DNA of 64,000 nt from NCBI RefSeq assembly GCF_040215105.1, contig NZ_CP157875.1, forward strand, positions 2,843,501 through 2,907,500. The letters run 5' to 3'. The notes below the pieces were generated by a model that was given only the letters and a program-made list of their open reading frames with translations, was not told the origin of the DNA and searched no databases. Positions within the stretch are counted from its first letter, which is position 1. Every line of letters begins with the position of its first letter. Positions 41,884 through 50,546 of this stretch are shown piece by piece. Source of the stretch: Aeromonas veronii. GTDB taxonomy: Bacteria > Pseudomonadota > Gammaproteobacteria > Enterobacterales > Aeromonadaceae. The position numbers and the translations under genes are program-made.

Positions 41884-44154
41884 TCACAGGGCCATCACCT
41901 TGCGACCCGCGATGTCGCCGTGACGACGACCCAGCCACCAGAGCAGCACCAGGGACAGACCGTAGAAGGCCAGCCACAGCAGGCTCTGCTCGGGGTGGGC
42001 CGCAAAGGTCGCCAGCTGATAGAAGACGGTGGCGCACATGAAGGCCAGGTAGTTGCACCAGGCGGCGGTGAACAGGGCCCACTGGCGGCCGGTCTCTCGC
42101 ACCAGGGCGCCCATGGCGGCGGCGCACGGCATGTAGAGCAGCACGAACAGCAGGTAGGCGAAGGCACCGGCCACCCCGTCGAAGTGGGTCTGCATGTTGC
42201 CGTAGGTGGAGGTGTCGACCTCCTGCTCCTCGGCCGCGACCTGCTGATCTTCCAGGTCCCCGACCTTGATCCCCATGGGGTCGGTCGGATCGATGCCGGC
42301 GAGGTTGGCGGGTATGGTGGCGAGCGCTTCCTGCAGGCTGCCGAGCAGGGAGTATTCACTCTCCTCATCATCCCCTGTGCTGCCGGCATACAGGCTGTTC
42401 AGGGTCGCGACCACGGCCTCCTTGGCGAAGATGCCGGTGAGGATACCCACGGTCGCCTGCCAGTTCTCTTCCCGCACACCGATGGGGTGCAGCACCGGGG
42501 TCACCGTCTGGCTGAGCTTGCTCAGCACCGAGTTTTCCTTGTCCTGGTTGCCGAAGCTGCCGTCGGTACCGAGGGAGTTGAGCACGCTCAGCACCGCCAC
42601 CATCAGCACTATGGTCTTGCCCGCGCCGAAGATGAAGGCCTTGAGCTTTTGCCAGGTGCGCAGCGCCACGTCCACCGGACGGGGCCACTCGTAGTCCGGC
42701 ATCTCCATCACCATGGAATCGCTCTTGCCCGGCAGCAGGGTGCTGCGCAGGAAGAGGCCGGTGAGCACCGCCGCCAGGATACCGATGAGGTAGAGACCGA
42801 ACACCAGGTTCTGACCCGATTCCGGGAAGAAGGCCACCGCGAACAGGGCGTAGACCGGCAAGCGGGCGCCGCAGGACATGAAGGGCGCCATGGCCGAGGT
42901 CATCAGCCGCTCACGCTCGGAGTTGAGGGTGCGGGTCGCCATCACCGCCGGCACGGTGCAGCCAAAGCCCATCAGCATGGGCACGAAGGCCTTGCCAGGC
43001 AGGCCGAGACGGCGCATCAGGGCGTCCACCACGAAGGCGGCGCGGGCGAGGTAGCCCGAGCTCTCCAACACGGCGAGGAACAGGAACAGGCAGCCCACCA
43101 CGGGGATGAAGGTGGCCACCGTCTGCAGACCGGCGCCGACGCCGTCCCCCAGCACCGCATCCAGCCAGGCTGGGGCGCCCACCAGGCCGAGCAGGTGGTG
43201 CACCCCGTCCACGAACAGGGCTCCCCCCATGATGTCGAAGAAGTCGATGAAGGCGCTGCCCACGTTGATGGCGAACATGAACATCAGATACATCACCAGC
43301 AGGAAGAAGGGGATGCCCACCCAGCGATTGAGCAGCGCCTTGTCCAGCCATTCGCTCTGGGCGATGGTGAGCTTGCCCTGCTGCTTGCATGCCTGCTGGC
43401 ACCAGTGATGGATGTGGCCGTAACGCAGGTCGGCCAGCTGCAGATCGATGTCTTGGGCGCGATGGGCCCGGCTTACCAGATTGTTGACGGCGGCCTGTTG
43501 ACCGGCCTGCACCGTCTCCTGCATGGCATCGTCCTCTTCCAGCAGGCGCAGGGCGCGGCCGCGGGCGTTGAGGTGATGGGGGGCGAGCAGGGTCTCAAGC
43601 TCGGCGATGTCCGCCTCCAGCGGCTGGCCGTAGTCGAGCACCAGGGCCGGAGCAACCTTGCCGACGAAGCCCTGGATCTGTGCCTTGAAGGCCGCCACCT
43701 GCTGGCGGTTGTGGGCGGAGAGCGACACCACGGGGCAACCCAGGGCCTCGCTCAGCAGGGATTCGTCTATGGTGACGCGGCGCTTTTGCAGCAGATCCAT
43801 CTTGTTGAGCACCACCACCATGGGCAGGCCCAGTTCACGCAGTTGCAGGGTGAGGTAGAGAGAGCGCTCCAGATTGGCGGCGTCGATGACGTTGAGCAGC
43901 AGATCCGGCTGCTGACCCTCGACGAAGCGGCTGGCGATCTGCTCGTCCAGGCTCGCCTCCTGATTGGCGAGGGCGTAGATGCCGGGCAAGTCCATCAGCT
44001 GATAGTCGTGATCCCCTGCGGAGAACTCGCCCATCTTCTTGTCGACGGTGACCCCGCTCCAGTTGCCCACCTGCTGGCGGGCACCGGTGAGGGCGTTGAA
44101 CAGGGATGTCTTGCCGCTGTTGGGATTACCGACGGTGACCAGGTTGTAACTCAT
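41884..44154 (-). CDS. feoB: Ferrous iron transporter B
   Basis: 756 residues. N-terminal G domain (G1 GNPNSGKTS, G3 DLPGIYAL, G4 NKMD), helical GDI region, then a membrane domain with two Gate motifs (GCTVPAVMATRT, and the AAWC region near the C-terminus). Imports Fe2+ across the inner membrane. Its ATG overlaps the feoA stop as ATGA. An apparent in-frame extension upstream is only feoA DNA read in another frame. Confidence 0.97.
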   Translation of the reverse strand: MSYNLVTVGNPNSGKTSLFNALTGARQQVGNWSGVTVDKKMGEFSAGDHDYQLMDLPGIYALANQEASLDEQIASRFVEGQQPDLLLNVIDAANLERSLYLTLQLRELGLPMVVVLNKMDLLQKRRVTIDESLLSEALGCPVVSLSAHNRQQVAAFKAQIQGFVGKVAPALVLDYGQPLEADIAELETLLAPHHLNARGRALRLLEEDDAMQETVQAGQQAAVNNLVSRAHRAQDIDLQLADLRYGHIHHWCQQACKQQGKLTIAQSEWLDKALLNRWVGIPFFLLVMYLMFMFAINVGSAFIDFFDIMGGALFVDGVHHLLGLVGAPAWLDAVLGDGVGAGLQTVATFIPVVGCLFLFLAVLESSGYLARAAFVVDALMRRLGLPGKAFVPMLMGFGCTVPAVMATRTLNSERERLMTSAMAPFMSCGARLPVYALFAVAFFPESGQNLVFGLYLIGILAAVLTGLFLRSTLLPGKSDSMVMEMPDYEWPRPVDVALRTWQKLKAFIFGAGKTIVLMVAVLSVLNSLGTDGSFGNQDKENSVLSKLSQTVTPVLHPIGVREENWQATVGILTGIFAKEAVVATLNSLYAGSTGDDEESEYSLLGSLQEALATIPANLAGIDPTDPMGIKVGDLEDQQVAAEEQEVDTSTYGNMQTHFDGVAGAFAYLLFVLLYMPCAAAMGALVRETGRQWALFTAAWCNYLAFMCATVFYQLATFAAHPEQSLLWLAFYGLSLVLLWWLGRRHGDIAGRKVMAL

Positions 44155-44378
44155 ACCGGTTCCACCTCGATTTGCCGTGCCAGGCTCTTTTGCATGGAGA
44201 GACAGATGCCCTGACACTGGATCTGAAGCGGATCCCCGAGCGGAGCCGCCCGCAGGAAAATGACCTCGGTCTGGGGCAAGAGGCCCATCACCATCAACTT
44301 GCGTCGCAACGGGCGCGTCAACTGATTCATGTTCTTGATGCGAGCACTCTGCCCCGGCGACAACTGCGTGAGTACCAT
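44151..44378 (-). CDS. feoA: Ferrous iron transport protein A
   Basis: 75 residues, SH3-like fold (LTQLSPGQSARIKNM, LLPQTEVIFLRAAPLGDPLQIQ). Partner of FeoB. First gene of feoABC; AGGAG before the ATG. Confidence 0.95.
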   Translation of the reverse strand: MVLTQLSPGQSARIKNMNQLTRPLRRKLMVMGLLPQTEVIFLRAAPLGDPLQIQCQGICLSMQKSLARQIEVEPV

Positions 44379-44390
44379 GACGGACTCCTG

Positions 44391-44466
44391 ATGATAAACA
44401 AGAATAATTCGCTTTTAGTCCGGGAATTATAAGCTGTGCCCCCAAGATTTATTTGCGTAAAATCAA
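44391..44466 (-). promoter_or_regulatory. feoABC promoter: class II FNR site, TATAAT, possible Fur box
   Basis: Reading the minus strand: an FNR/CRP-like palindrome (plus-strand TTGCG-TAAA-ATCAA, 44453-44466), a perfect TATAAT -10 box (44426-44431) and no -35 match. The palindrome centre is about 41 bp before the expected start, the class II activator position. An AT-rich stretch at 44391-44412 (plus GATAAACAAGAATAATTC) loosely resembles a Fur box and would overlap the start of transcription. FNR activation and Fur repression of feo are known in enterics. Confidence 0.6.
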
Positions 44467-44496
44467 ACTCCGTTCAGCTAATCCACAAGAACTGCC

Positions 44497-44826
44497 ATGA
44501 CCCCAGACAATAACAGCCGCCTGGTTTACAGCACGGATGGCGGCATGATCAAAGAGCAAACCGCCCCCCAAAACGCCTCCCCCTTCCCCACCGACGGGCT
44601 CGTTCGCATTCGACGCGAGACCAAGGGACGCAAGGGCGCCGGCGTCATCACCATCCACGGCGTGCCGCAGGATCAGCAGAAGAGCATCGCCACCCTGCTC
44701 AAGAAAAAGTGCGGCACCGGCGGGGGCTTGAAGGAAGGGATCATCGAGATCCAGGGTGACAAACGGGAACTTATCAAGGCCGAACTGGAGAAGGCGGGTT
44801 TCAGCGTCAAGCTGGTTGGCGGCTAG
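44497..44826 (+). CDS. yciH: SUI1/eIF1-family protein YciH
   Basis: 109 residues. The C-terminal SUI1 domain has RRETKGRKGAGVITIHG, LLKKKCGTGGGLKEGIIEIQGD. Bacterial YciH is an eIF1-like factor thought to tune translation initiation fidelity. Divergent from feoA. Confidence 0.93.
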   Translation: MTPDNNSRLVYSTDGGMIKEQTAPQNASPFPTDGLVRIRRETKGRKGAGVITIHGVPQDQQKSIATLLKKKCGTGGGLKEGIIEIQGDKRELIKAELEKAGFSVKLVGG

Positions 44827-44886
44827 CCCCCGGCTTTTTCATCCTTGTTTCCCTCCCCCTTTTTCCCTAGAATGCCCGCTCCCATC

Positions 44887-45020
44887 GAGGGGGAGTAGTC
44901 TCGCGGCCGGTCGGCTTTTGCCCAGTCCGACCCGCGATCCTGATCAACACACTTGGTGCCAACTCACCATGGTCAGGGTGATCCGGGGAACGCCGGATTT
45001 GACAAGACCTTTGACGGGCC
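44887..45020 (+). ncRNA. yybP-ykoY (Mn2+) riboswitch
   Basis: Opens with GAGGGGGAGTAG, contains the GATCAACACACTTGG region and closes with CAAGACCTTTG, the conserved signatures of the yybP-ykoY aptamer (P1/L1 and L3). It precedes a TMEM165/Gdt1-type manganese exporter gene, the usual target. Mn2+ binding would be expected to turn the gene on. Confidence 0.9.
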
Positions 45021-45030
45021 AGTGCCAATA

Positions 45031-45092
45031 CCGGGGACGGATGGCGCAGGCTTGTCTCAGGTATAACAATTCCGTCCCCCGGTTACTTTTTT
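45031..45092 (+). terminator. Riboswitch expression platform: terminator ending at the start codon
   Basis: CCGGGGACGGA (45031-45041) pairs with TCCGTCCCCCGG (45071-45082) over a 29-nt loop, followed by TTACTTTTTT and directly by the ATG at 45093. Formation would stop transcription or hide the start; there is no ordinary Shine-Dalgarno between hairpin and ATG. Confidence 0.8.
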
Positions 45093-45650
45093 ATGGAAGC
45101 CTTGTTGACCTCAACCCTGAGCGTGGCCATCGCCGAAATCGGCGACAAGACCCAGCTCCTGGCGTTGCTGCTTATCTGTCGTTTTCGAAAACCCTGGCCC
45201 ATCATCGCCGGCATGCTGGTGGCGACCCTGCTCAACCACGCGGGGGCCGCCTGGATTGGGGGCTTCATCAGCCGCTGGCTGGATCCCCATCTCATGACCT
45301 GGCTGGTGGCCGCCGCCTTCATCGCCATGGCGATCTGGATCCTGGTGCCGGACAAGATGGACGACGAAGAGAGCTCGCTGGACAAATACGGTCCCTTCAT
45401 GGCGACCTTCGTGCTCTTCTTCATCGCCGAGATTGGCGACAAGACCCAGATAGCCACCGTGCTGCTGGCCGCCAAGTACGACTCCCTCACCCAGGTGATC
45501 GCCGGGACCACCCTCGGCATGATGCTGGCCAACGTGCCCGTGGTGCTGCTCGGCAAGCTCGGTGCCGACAAGCTGCCCCTCAAGGGGATCCGCATCGCCT
45601 GCGCCATCCTCTTCGTGGGACTGGGCATCAGCACCCTCATCTTCGTCTGA
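45093..45650 (+). CDS. TMEM165/Gdt1 (UPF0016) family manganese exporter
   Basis: 185 residues, six helices in two inverted halves, each with the cation motif E-x-G-D-K-T (AEIGDKTQLL near residue 14 and AEIGDKTQIA near residue 111). Vibrio MneA and relatives export Mn2+. The riboswitch upstream supports that job. The start is fixed by the conserved N-terminal helix although no ribosome site is visible. Confidence 0.92.
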   Translation: MEALLTSTLSVAIAEIGDKTQLLALLLICRFRKPWPIIAGMLVATLLNHAGAAWIGGFISRWLDPHLMTWLVAAAFIAMAIWILVPDKMDDEESSLDKYGPFMATFVLFFIAEIGDKTQIATVLLAAKYDSLTQVIAGTTLGMMLANVPVVLLGKLGADKLPLKGIRIACAILFVGLGISTLIFV

Positions 45651-45720
45651 GACGGGCCGCCATAGGCTGCCGGGGTCAGCGTGAGCACTGACCGATGGCA
45701 CCAGAGGCCCCACCCTCATC

Positions 45721-45745
45721 AGCCCCGCACACCGCGGGGCTTTTT
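45721..45745 (+). terminator. Terminator of the manganese exporter gene
   Basis: AGCCCCGC/GCGGGGCT hairpin with an ACACC loop and TTTTT. Confidence 0.92.
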
Positions 45746-45868
45746 GTAGGCATTCCCTGAACCCCGCGCCCCCCTGTCGCAACCCCTCTGACAGGGTCTG
45801 CCCCCCATCACGTTGCCGTGCCATAATGCGACAAATACAAGGACAGACAGGCACTTGGGAGCCTTGCC

Positions 45869-46807
45869 ATGCACTTCACCTCAAGACAGACCCTGCTCGA
45901 CTGGGTCAGGCGTGGCAGCCTGGCCCCCGAGCGACTGCCGGCGGCCCTCGCGCTGCTGGATCTCCCCCCCAGTGCCCAGCGCTGGCAGTGGTTGTTCGAC
46001 CGGCTGCTGCTCTGGCTCGGCAGCCTCTGCCTCGGCGCCGGGCTGGTGTTCTTCGTCGCCTTCAACTGGCAGGAGCTGGGCCGCCTCTCCCGCCTCGCCC
46101 TGCTGGAGCTGCCCCTGCTCGCCATGCTGGTGCTGCTGTGGAAGCGGCCCATGACGGGGGGCGCGCGCCAGGCCCTGCTGCTGGCCGTCGCCCTCAACAT
46201 CGGGGCCCTGCTGGCCCTGGTGGGCCAGACCTACCAGACCGGTGCCGATCCCTGGCAGCTGTTCGCCACCTGGGCCCTGTTGCTCACGCCCCTGGCGGCG
46301 CTCGGCACCAGCCCCCTGCTCTGGACCCTCTGCTGGTTGCTCGGCCAACTGGCCCTGGTGCTCTATTGGCGCCTCGGCCTGTTTGACTTTTTCTTCGCCT
46401 TCGACGAGGAGGCCCTCGGCTGGAGCCTCTCCCTGTTCAACCTCGCCCTCTGGGGCGCCCTCATCCCGGCGCCCGCCCGATGGGGGCTGATGCCCTCCTG
46501 GCTGGCGGGCCTGGCCGCCGGCCTTGGCATCACCCTGCTGACCCTGCTGGCGCTGTTTGACGCCGCCTCTCCCTGGGTCTGGCCCCTCTGGCTCGGCTGG
46601 CTCGCCGCCGCCTACCTGCGCTGGCATGGTCGCTTCATCGCCGGTCTCGCCATGGGATGCCTGAGCCTCATCGCCGTCATCCTGGCGGCGCTCGGCAAGT
46701 GGATGGAACCCGACATCAACGGCTTCCTCCTGCTCAGCCTCATCGCCATCGGCCTCTCGGTGGCCGCGAGCCGCTGGCTGCAACAACAACGGAGGCGTCA
46801 TGGCTGA
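45869..46807 (+). CDS. DUF2157 membrane protein
   Basis: 312 residues. An N-terminal soluble stretch (SRQTLLDWVRRGSLAPERLPAAL) is followed by about eight to nine hydrophobic helices. The first helix GSLCLGAGLVFFVAFNWQELGRLSRL is typical of DUF2157. It is followed by DUF4401 and GDYXXLXY genes, a conserved trio. Function unknown; extremely leucine-rich. Confidence 0.88.
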   Translation: MHFTSRQTLLDWVRRGSLAPERLPAALALLDLPPSAQRWQWLFDRLLLWLGSLCLGAGLVFFVAFNWQELGRLSRLALLELPLLAMLVLLWKRPMTGGARQALLLAVALNIGALLALVGQTYQTGADPWQLFATWALLLTPLAALGTSPLLWTLCWLLGQLALVLYWRLGLFDFFFAFDEEALGWSLSLFNLALWGALIPAPARWGLMPSWLAGLAAGLGITLLTLLALFDAASPWVWPLWLGWLAAAYLRWHGRFIAGLAMGCLSLIAVILAALGKWMEPDINGFLLLSLIAIGLSVAASRWLQQQRRRHG

Positions 46808-46879
46808 GTTCACTGGCTGGCAGCCCCGGCGCGCGCCCCTGGCGGCCACGTCACCGACCCTCATCACGGAGGCAATTCC

Positions 46880-47899
46880 ATGTCCGAACTGACCCCCTGG
46901 CAGCGGCTGCAAGCCGCCCAGCTCGTCGAGGGGGGTGCCCCGAGGGATGAGCAGCCCCACTGGTCGAGCCGCTTCCTGCTCGGCGTGGTGGGCTGGCTGG
47001 CCGCCCTCTTCCTGCTGTTCTTCCTCTTCATGGCGCTGGAGTCCTGGATCCAGGAGGCGAACCACGCCCTCGCCACCGGCGCCGTGCTGATGGTGGCGGC
47101 CCTCGGTCTCAACCGCAGCGCATCGCGGGGCCCCCAGGCCAGCGATCTGCGGGATCAGTTCGTGCTGGCCCTGGCGCTGGCGGCGGACGCCTGGCTGCTC
47201 TACGGCCTGCTGGATCGGCTGGATCTGGACTCGGCCCCCCTCTGGTTCGGGCTCACCCTGCTGGCGCTGGCCATCGCCGCCCTGTTCGAGCACTGGCTGG
47301 TGCGGCTGTTCCACAGCTTCGCCGCCGCCATCCTGCTGGCCCTCGGTCTCGCCTGCCTCGGCCTGCAACTGCTGGCCCTGCCGCTGGTGATGGCCGCCCT
47401 CGCCGCCTGCTGGCTGCAGGCTGAACGCGACCCCAGGCGCCATCAGCTCTACGAGTCCCTGACCCTGGGACTGGCCCTTTCCCTGCTGGTGCTGGGCCGC
47501 CTGCATCACCCGCTCTGGGAGGGTGGCGCCAGCGTGCTCGACGAGCTCGGCGGCTCCCGCCTGCCCCTCTGGCTCAACCCCCTGCTCTGCGCCGCCCTCC
47601 TGCTCGGGGTCATGGTGCGCCTCAAACTGCCCCTGCTCTGCGCCCTGCCGCTGGTGCTCATCAGCGCCATCATCCCCGGCATGGGGGCCGGTGCCCTGGT
47701 ACTGGTGCTCGGCTTCTACGGCGGGAGCCTCGGCCTCATGACCCTGGCGGGCCTGCTGCTGCTGGGCTTTGGCTCCCTCTATTACTACGATCTGGGGCTC
47801 AGCCTGATGACCAAATCCTGGTTGCTGCTGGGCTCGGGGGCCCTGCTGCTCGGCGCTCGTCAGTGGTTGAAACTGCTTGGCACAAGGAAAACCTCATGA
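46880..47899 (+). CDS. DUF4401 membrane protein
   Basis: 339 residues with a short soluble N-terminus (TPWQRLQAAQLVEGGAP) and ten or so membrane helices, ending in basic residues. Fits DUF4401, the usual partner of DUF2157. GGAGG before the ATG; 72 bp after the previous gene, with no other credible frame in the gap. Confidence 0.85.
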   Translation: MSELTPWQRLQAAQLVEGGAPRDEQPHWSSRFLLGVVGWLAALFLLFFLFMALESWIQEANHALATGAVLMVAALGLNRSASRGPQASDLRDQFVLALALAADAWLLYGLLDRLDLDSAPLWFGLTLLALAIAALFEHWLVRLFHSFAAAILLALGLACLGLQLLALPLVMAALAACWLQAERDPRRHQLYESLTLGLALSLLVLGRLHHPLWEGGASVLDELGGSRLPLWLNPLLCAALLLGVMVRLKLPLLCALPLVLISAIIPGMGAGALVLVLGFYGGSLGLMTLAGLLLLGFGSLYYYDLGLSLMTKSWLLLGSGALLLGARQWLKLLGTRKTS

Positions 47900-47951
47900 A
47901 ACCACTACCACAATCCACCCCACCTCATATCTTGACCACAAAAGGCCCGAC

Positions 47952-48452
47952 ATGAAGCGTCTTGCACTGCTGCTGACCGGCCTCGCCATCCTGGTGGGGA
48001 TCAATGCCACCGTCTGGCGCTTCGAACACGCCATGGCGAGCGGCGACGTGGTGCTGCTGCCCCTGGCGCCGGTCGATCCCCGCTCCCTGATGCAGGGGGA
48101 CTACATGCGCCTGAACTATGCGCTGGCCCGTGAGATCGCCGGCTTGGGGCAGGACAAGCTCGCCGCCCTCGAGACCCTGGTTGTCCGCCTGGACGAGCAT
48201 CAGGTGGCCCACTGGGTGGCAGACGGCAAGCCGGACGCACTGGCGGCCGATGAACGCCTGCTGCAGGTGCGCAGACAAGGCAACCAGTGGCGCATCGGGC
48301 CGGACGCCTACTTCTTCGAGGAAGGAACGGGGGAGCAGTTCGAGGCGGCCCGCTACGGGGAGTTCAGGTTGCAAGGTGACGGCTCCACCCTGCTGGTGGG
48401 GCTGCGAGACGCGGCCTTCAAGCCCATCGGCCCCAGCCGGGCGCGCTGGTAA
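47952..48452 (+). CDS. GDYXXLXY-domain protein
   Basis: 166 residues; one N-terminal membrane helix (LALLLTGLAILVGINATVW) and the family signature GDYMRLNY in a periplasmic beta-rich domain (about residues 53-60). Third gene of the DUF2157-DUF4401-GDYXXLXY set. The ATG at 47952 is chosen because the helix starts there. Confidence 0.88.
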   Translation: MKRLALLLTGLAILVGINATVWRFEHAMASGDVVLLPLAPVDPRSLMQGDYMRLNYALAREIAGLGQDKLAALETLVVRLDEHQVAHWVADGKPDALAADERLLQVRRQGNQWRIGPDAYFFEEGTGEQFEAARYGEFRLQGDGSTLLVGLRDAAFKPIGPSRARW

Positions 48453-48718
48453 TCCCCTTGCGCCCACCAGTACCGTCATGAACTGGCGGTACTGCGGTTG
48501 GCCCGCCCGACGCCCCTCTGCCAGCCTGACTGCGCCTTGCCGCTTGCCCCTGCCCGACCAGCTTTGGCTGCCGAGTGCCATGGCCGAAATCCGACCTCCC
48601 CCTCCATCGCGATAACCATGTGCCGGGGCCGCAATCCGACCACCTCCTCCATGGCGGGTGGCGAAAGCCCGGGACTTGGCAACACTTGATGGGGATAACC
48701 TGCATCAGGAGGGTCTGG
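48453..48718. other. Intergenic region with an imperfect direct repeat
   Basis: Non-coding. Two near copies of a 24-nt stretch (CCGAAATCCGACCTCCCCCT at 48583 and CCGCAATCCGACCACCTCCT at 48627), 44 bp apart, ahead of the binding-protein gene. Confidence 0.5.
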
Positions 48719-49501
48719 ATGAGCAGAGTCACATCAGTTGTCATGGGCGCCGCGGCGCTCTTGCTCCCCCTGGCGCTCTTGCCGGGGCTGGCGGGCGAGG
48801 CCCGGGCCAGCCCGGCTCTCGGCCAATTGCAATATCTCACCGAGGAGTACAGACCCTACAACTTCAGCGATGAGAGGGGAGCCCCCACCGGGCTCGCCGT
48901 CGAGCTGCTGCAACTGGTGTGGCAGAAGACCAATACCCCGCCCCAGCCCATCACCATGCTGCCCTGGGCCAGGGGTTACTACCTGCTGACCCAGAAACCC
49001 AACGCCGTGCTCTTCTCCACCGCCCGCACCGAGGCCCGCAACCCGCTCTTCAAATGGGCCTGCCCCATCGGCTACGCCGAGATAGTGCTGATGGGGCTCG
49101 CCAAGCGAAACCTCAAGATCCGCAAGCTGGAAGATGCCCTGAACTACAACATCGGGGCGGTGCGCACCGACGTGGGAGAGCAGCTTTTGCTCAACAACGG
49201 CTTCGATGAGCAGAAGATCATGAGTGCCAACCGCCTCTCCCAGGCCCTGCGCATGCTCACCTCGGGCCGGGTCGATCTCATCTCCACCAACAAGACCACC
49301 CTGCAGGATCTCATCAAGGCCCAGCAGCTGGATCCCGCCCTGTTCACCGTGAGCTGGGTGTTGAGCTCCGAGCAGTTCTGCTACGCCTTCAGCCATCCGG
49401 TGGACGATGCCCTGGTCAAGGAGTTCCAGCACGGCCTGACCCAGGTGCTGGCAAGCAGCGACTTCCGGCTGCTGCAGGCCAAGTACTTCCCCCTCCCCTG
49501 A
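48719..49501 (+). CDS. Periplasmic solute-binding protein, family 3-like
   Basis: 260 residues. Signal peptide SVVMGAAALLLPLALLPGLAGEARA from the ATG at 48719 with AGGAGG upstream. Mature domain: LTEEYRPYNFSDERG, GLAVELLQLVWQKT, PWARGYYLLTQKPNAVLFSTARTEAR, the pattern of amino-acid-binding-like proteins without a transporter. No permease gene adjoins it. A second such orphan lies at 39077-39826. Confidence 0.82.
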   Translation: MSRVTSVVMGAAALLLPLALLPGLAGEARASPALGQLQYLTEEYRPYNFSDERGAPTGLAVELLQLVWQKTNTPPQPITMLPWARGYYLLTQKPNAVLFSTARTEARNPLFKWACPIGYAEIVLMGLAKRNLKIRKLEDALNYNIGAVRTDVGEQLLLNNGFDEQKIMSANRLSQALRMLTSGRVDLISTNKTTLQDLIKAQQLDPALFTVSWVLSSEQFCYAFSHPVDDALVKEFQHGLTQVLASSDFRLLQAKYFPLP

Positions 49502-49537
49502 CCGGCCTTCGCAGCCCCCCCCGATAGCTTTCAACCC

Positions 49538-49570
49538 CGCTGGCGCCGTTATGCGCCAGCGCCTTTTCTT
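49538..49570 (+). terminator. Terminator of the binding-protein gene
   Basis: CGCTGGCGC/GCGCCAGCG arms around a 6-nt loop, then CCTTTTCTT. Confidence 0.85.
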
Positions 49571-50151
49571 GCGACGATGGTCGCGTCGCCTGCCCGCAGC
49601 CTGGTGCCCAGCACACCGGCTCCGGCACGGGCCATGAACACGGCAATGACTTTCCCCCCTCTGGCTGCACTCACGGGATGGGGGGGGTGAAAAGAGGAGG
49701 ACCCGGGTGATCCCTGTGATGGGGAATGGACGCAGCTCTTTGAGCGACAAGGGGCTGGCAGAGCGCGGCAGGCTTGTTGACGGGCGGGATGCTGGCGGCG
49801 TCGAGCGTAGCGATGGCGACGGCGACGGCGACGGCGACGGCGACAACAGGATGCCCATCGCGGCATGACGACAGCTATTTATGGCTACCAAGGGGATTTG
49901 GCACAGTTAAACTACGAGGGAATAATGAAAAAACAAAGCACAAATCACCTGATAATTCACATCAAGGCAGTACAAGAAACTTTATAAAGTGGCTTGTTTC
50001 CGGCCAGGGGCCGTGTCTCCCACGCCACCAGGGCCCACAGGGTGCCTTTCAGCGTCTTCCCGGCGAGCAGATGCCCCCGCGAACAGGGCGCCGCGCCATG
50101 TCACGACCCTATCTGCCACAGCCCTATCTGCCACAACCTGTCTGCGTGATC
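49571..50151. other. Intergenic region with a GGCGAC hexamer array
   Basis: About 580 bp without a recognisable gene. At 49815-49844 there are five perfect tandem GGCGAC units. The region after 49880 is AT-richer. Frames crossing the array are low-complexity (Ala-Thr or Ser-Pro repeats) and are not called. Confidence 0.5.
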
Positions 50152-50460
50152 CTATTTGACCCGCATCAGCCGGTGGCTCACCGCCCCCACCGGGAGCTCG
50201 ATGGCTTGGGAACGCACCATCTCGTCCACCTGGCGCAGCATGGCCCCGTCATAGCCCTTGCGCACCATCCACTGCATGGGCTCCTCGAAGCTCCCCTCAT
50301 TGACGACGAAGGTGTCGGTGTGGGTGTCGTGCAGTATGCTGACCACCCAGATCCGCTGCTGAAACTCCATCAGATCGGCGGCCTTTGCCGCCAGGGTGCG
50401 CACTGTGCTGATAAACCGGTTGGCCATGGTCGAGGCTGCCTGTGATGAGAAGAGCTGCAT
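50152..50460 (-). CDS. Small protein of unknown function beside a diguanylate cyclase
   Basis: 102 residues from the ATG at 50460, or 91 from an ATG at 50427. Soluble, with RIWVVSILHDTHTDTFVVNEGSF and MLRQVDEMVRSQAIELPVGAVSHRL. I do not recognise the family. It follows the GAF-GGDEF gene by 86 bp on the same strand and could be in its operon. No strong ribosome site for either start. Confidence 0.6.
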   Translation of the reverse strand: MQLFSSQAASTMANRFISTVRTLAAKAADLMEFQQRIWVVSILHDTHTDTFVVNEGSFEEPMQWMVRKGYDGAMLRQVDEMVRSQAIELPVGAVSHRLMRVK

Positions 50461-50546
50461 CCTAGCATCGCCGTCGTCGGGGCAACAATGCGCGGCATCA
50501 AGTCGGGGCGATCGGCCTTCACCGTCCCGCCTGTTCACCCGCTGGC

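Noticed and set aside
45881..47509. Long Gln/Gly-rich open frame antisense to the DUF2157/DUF4401 genes
   Set aside because: Shadow of leucine-rich membrane genes (CTG read backwards gives CAG, Gln).
49774..50445. Plus-strand open frame across the GGCGAC array
   Set aside because: Low-complexity Ala-Thr run, no ribosome site, and it overlaps the better-supported minus-strand small gene.
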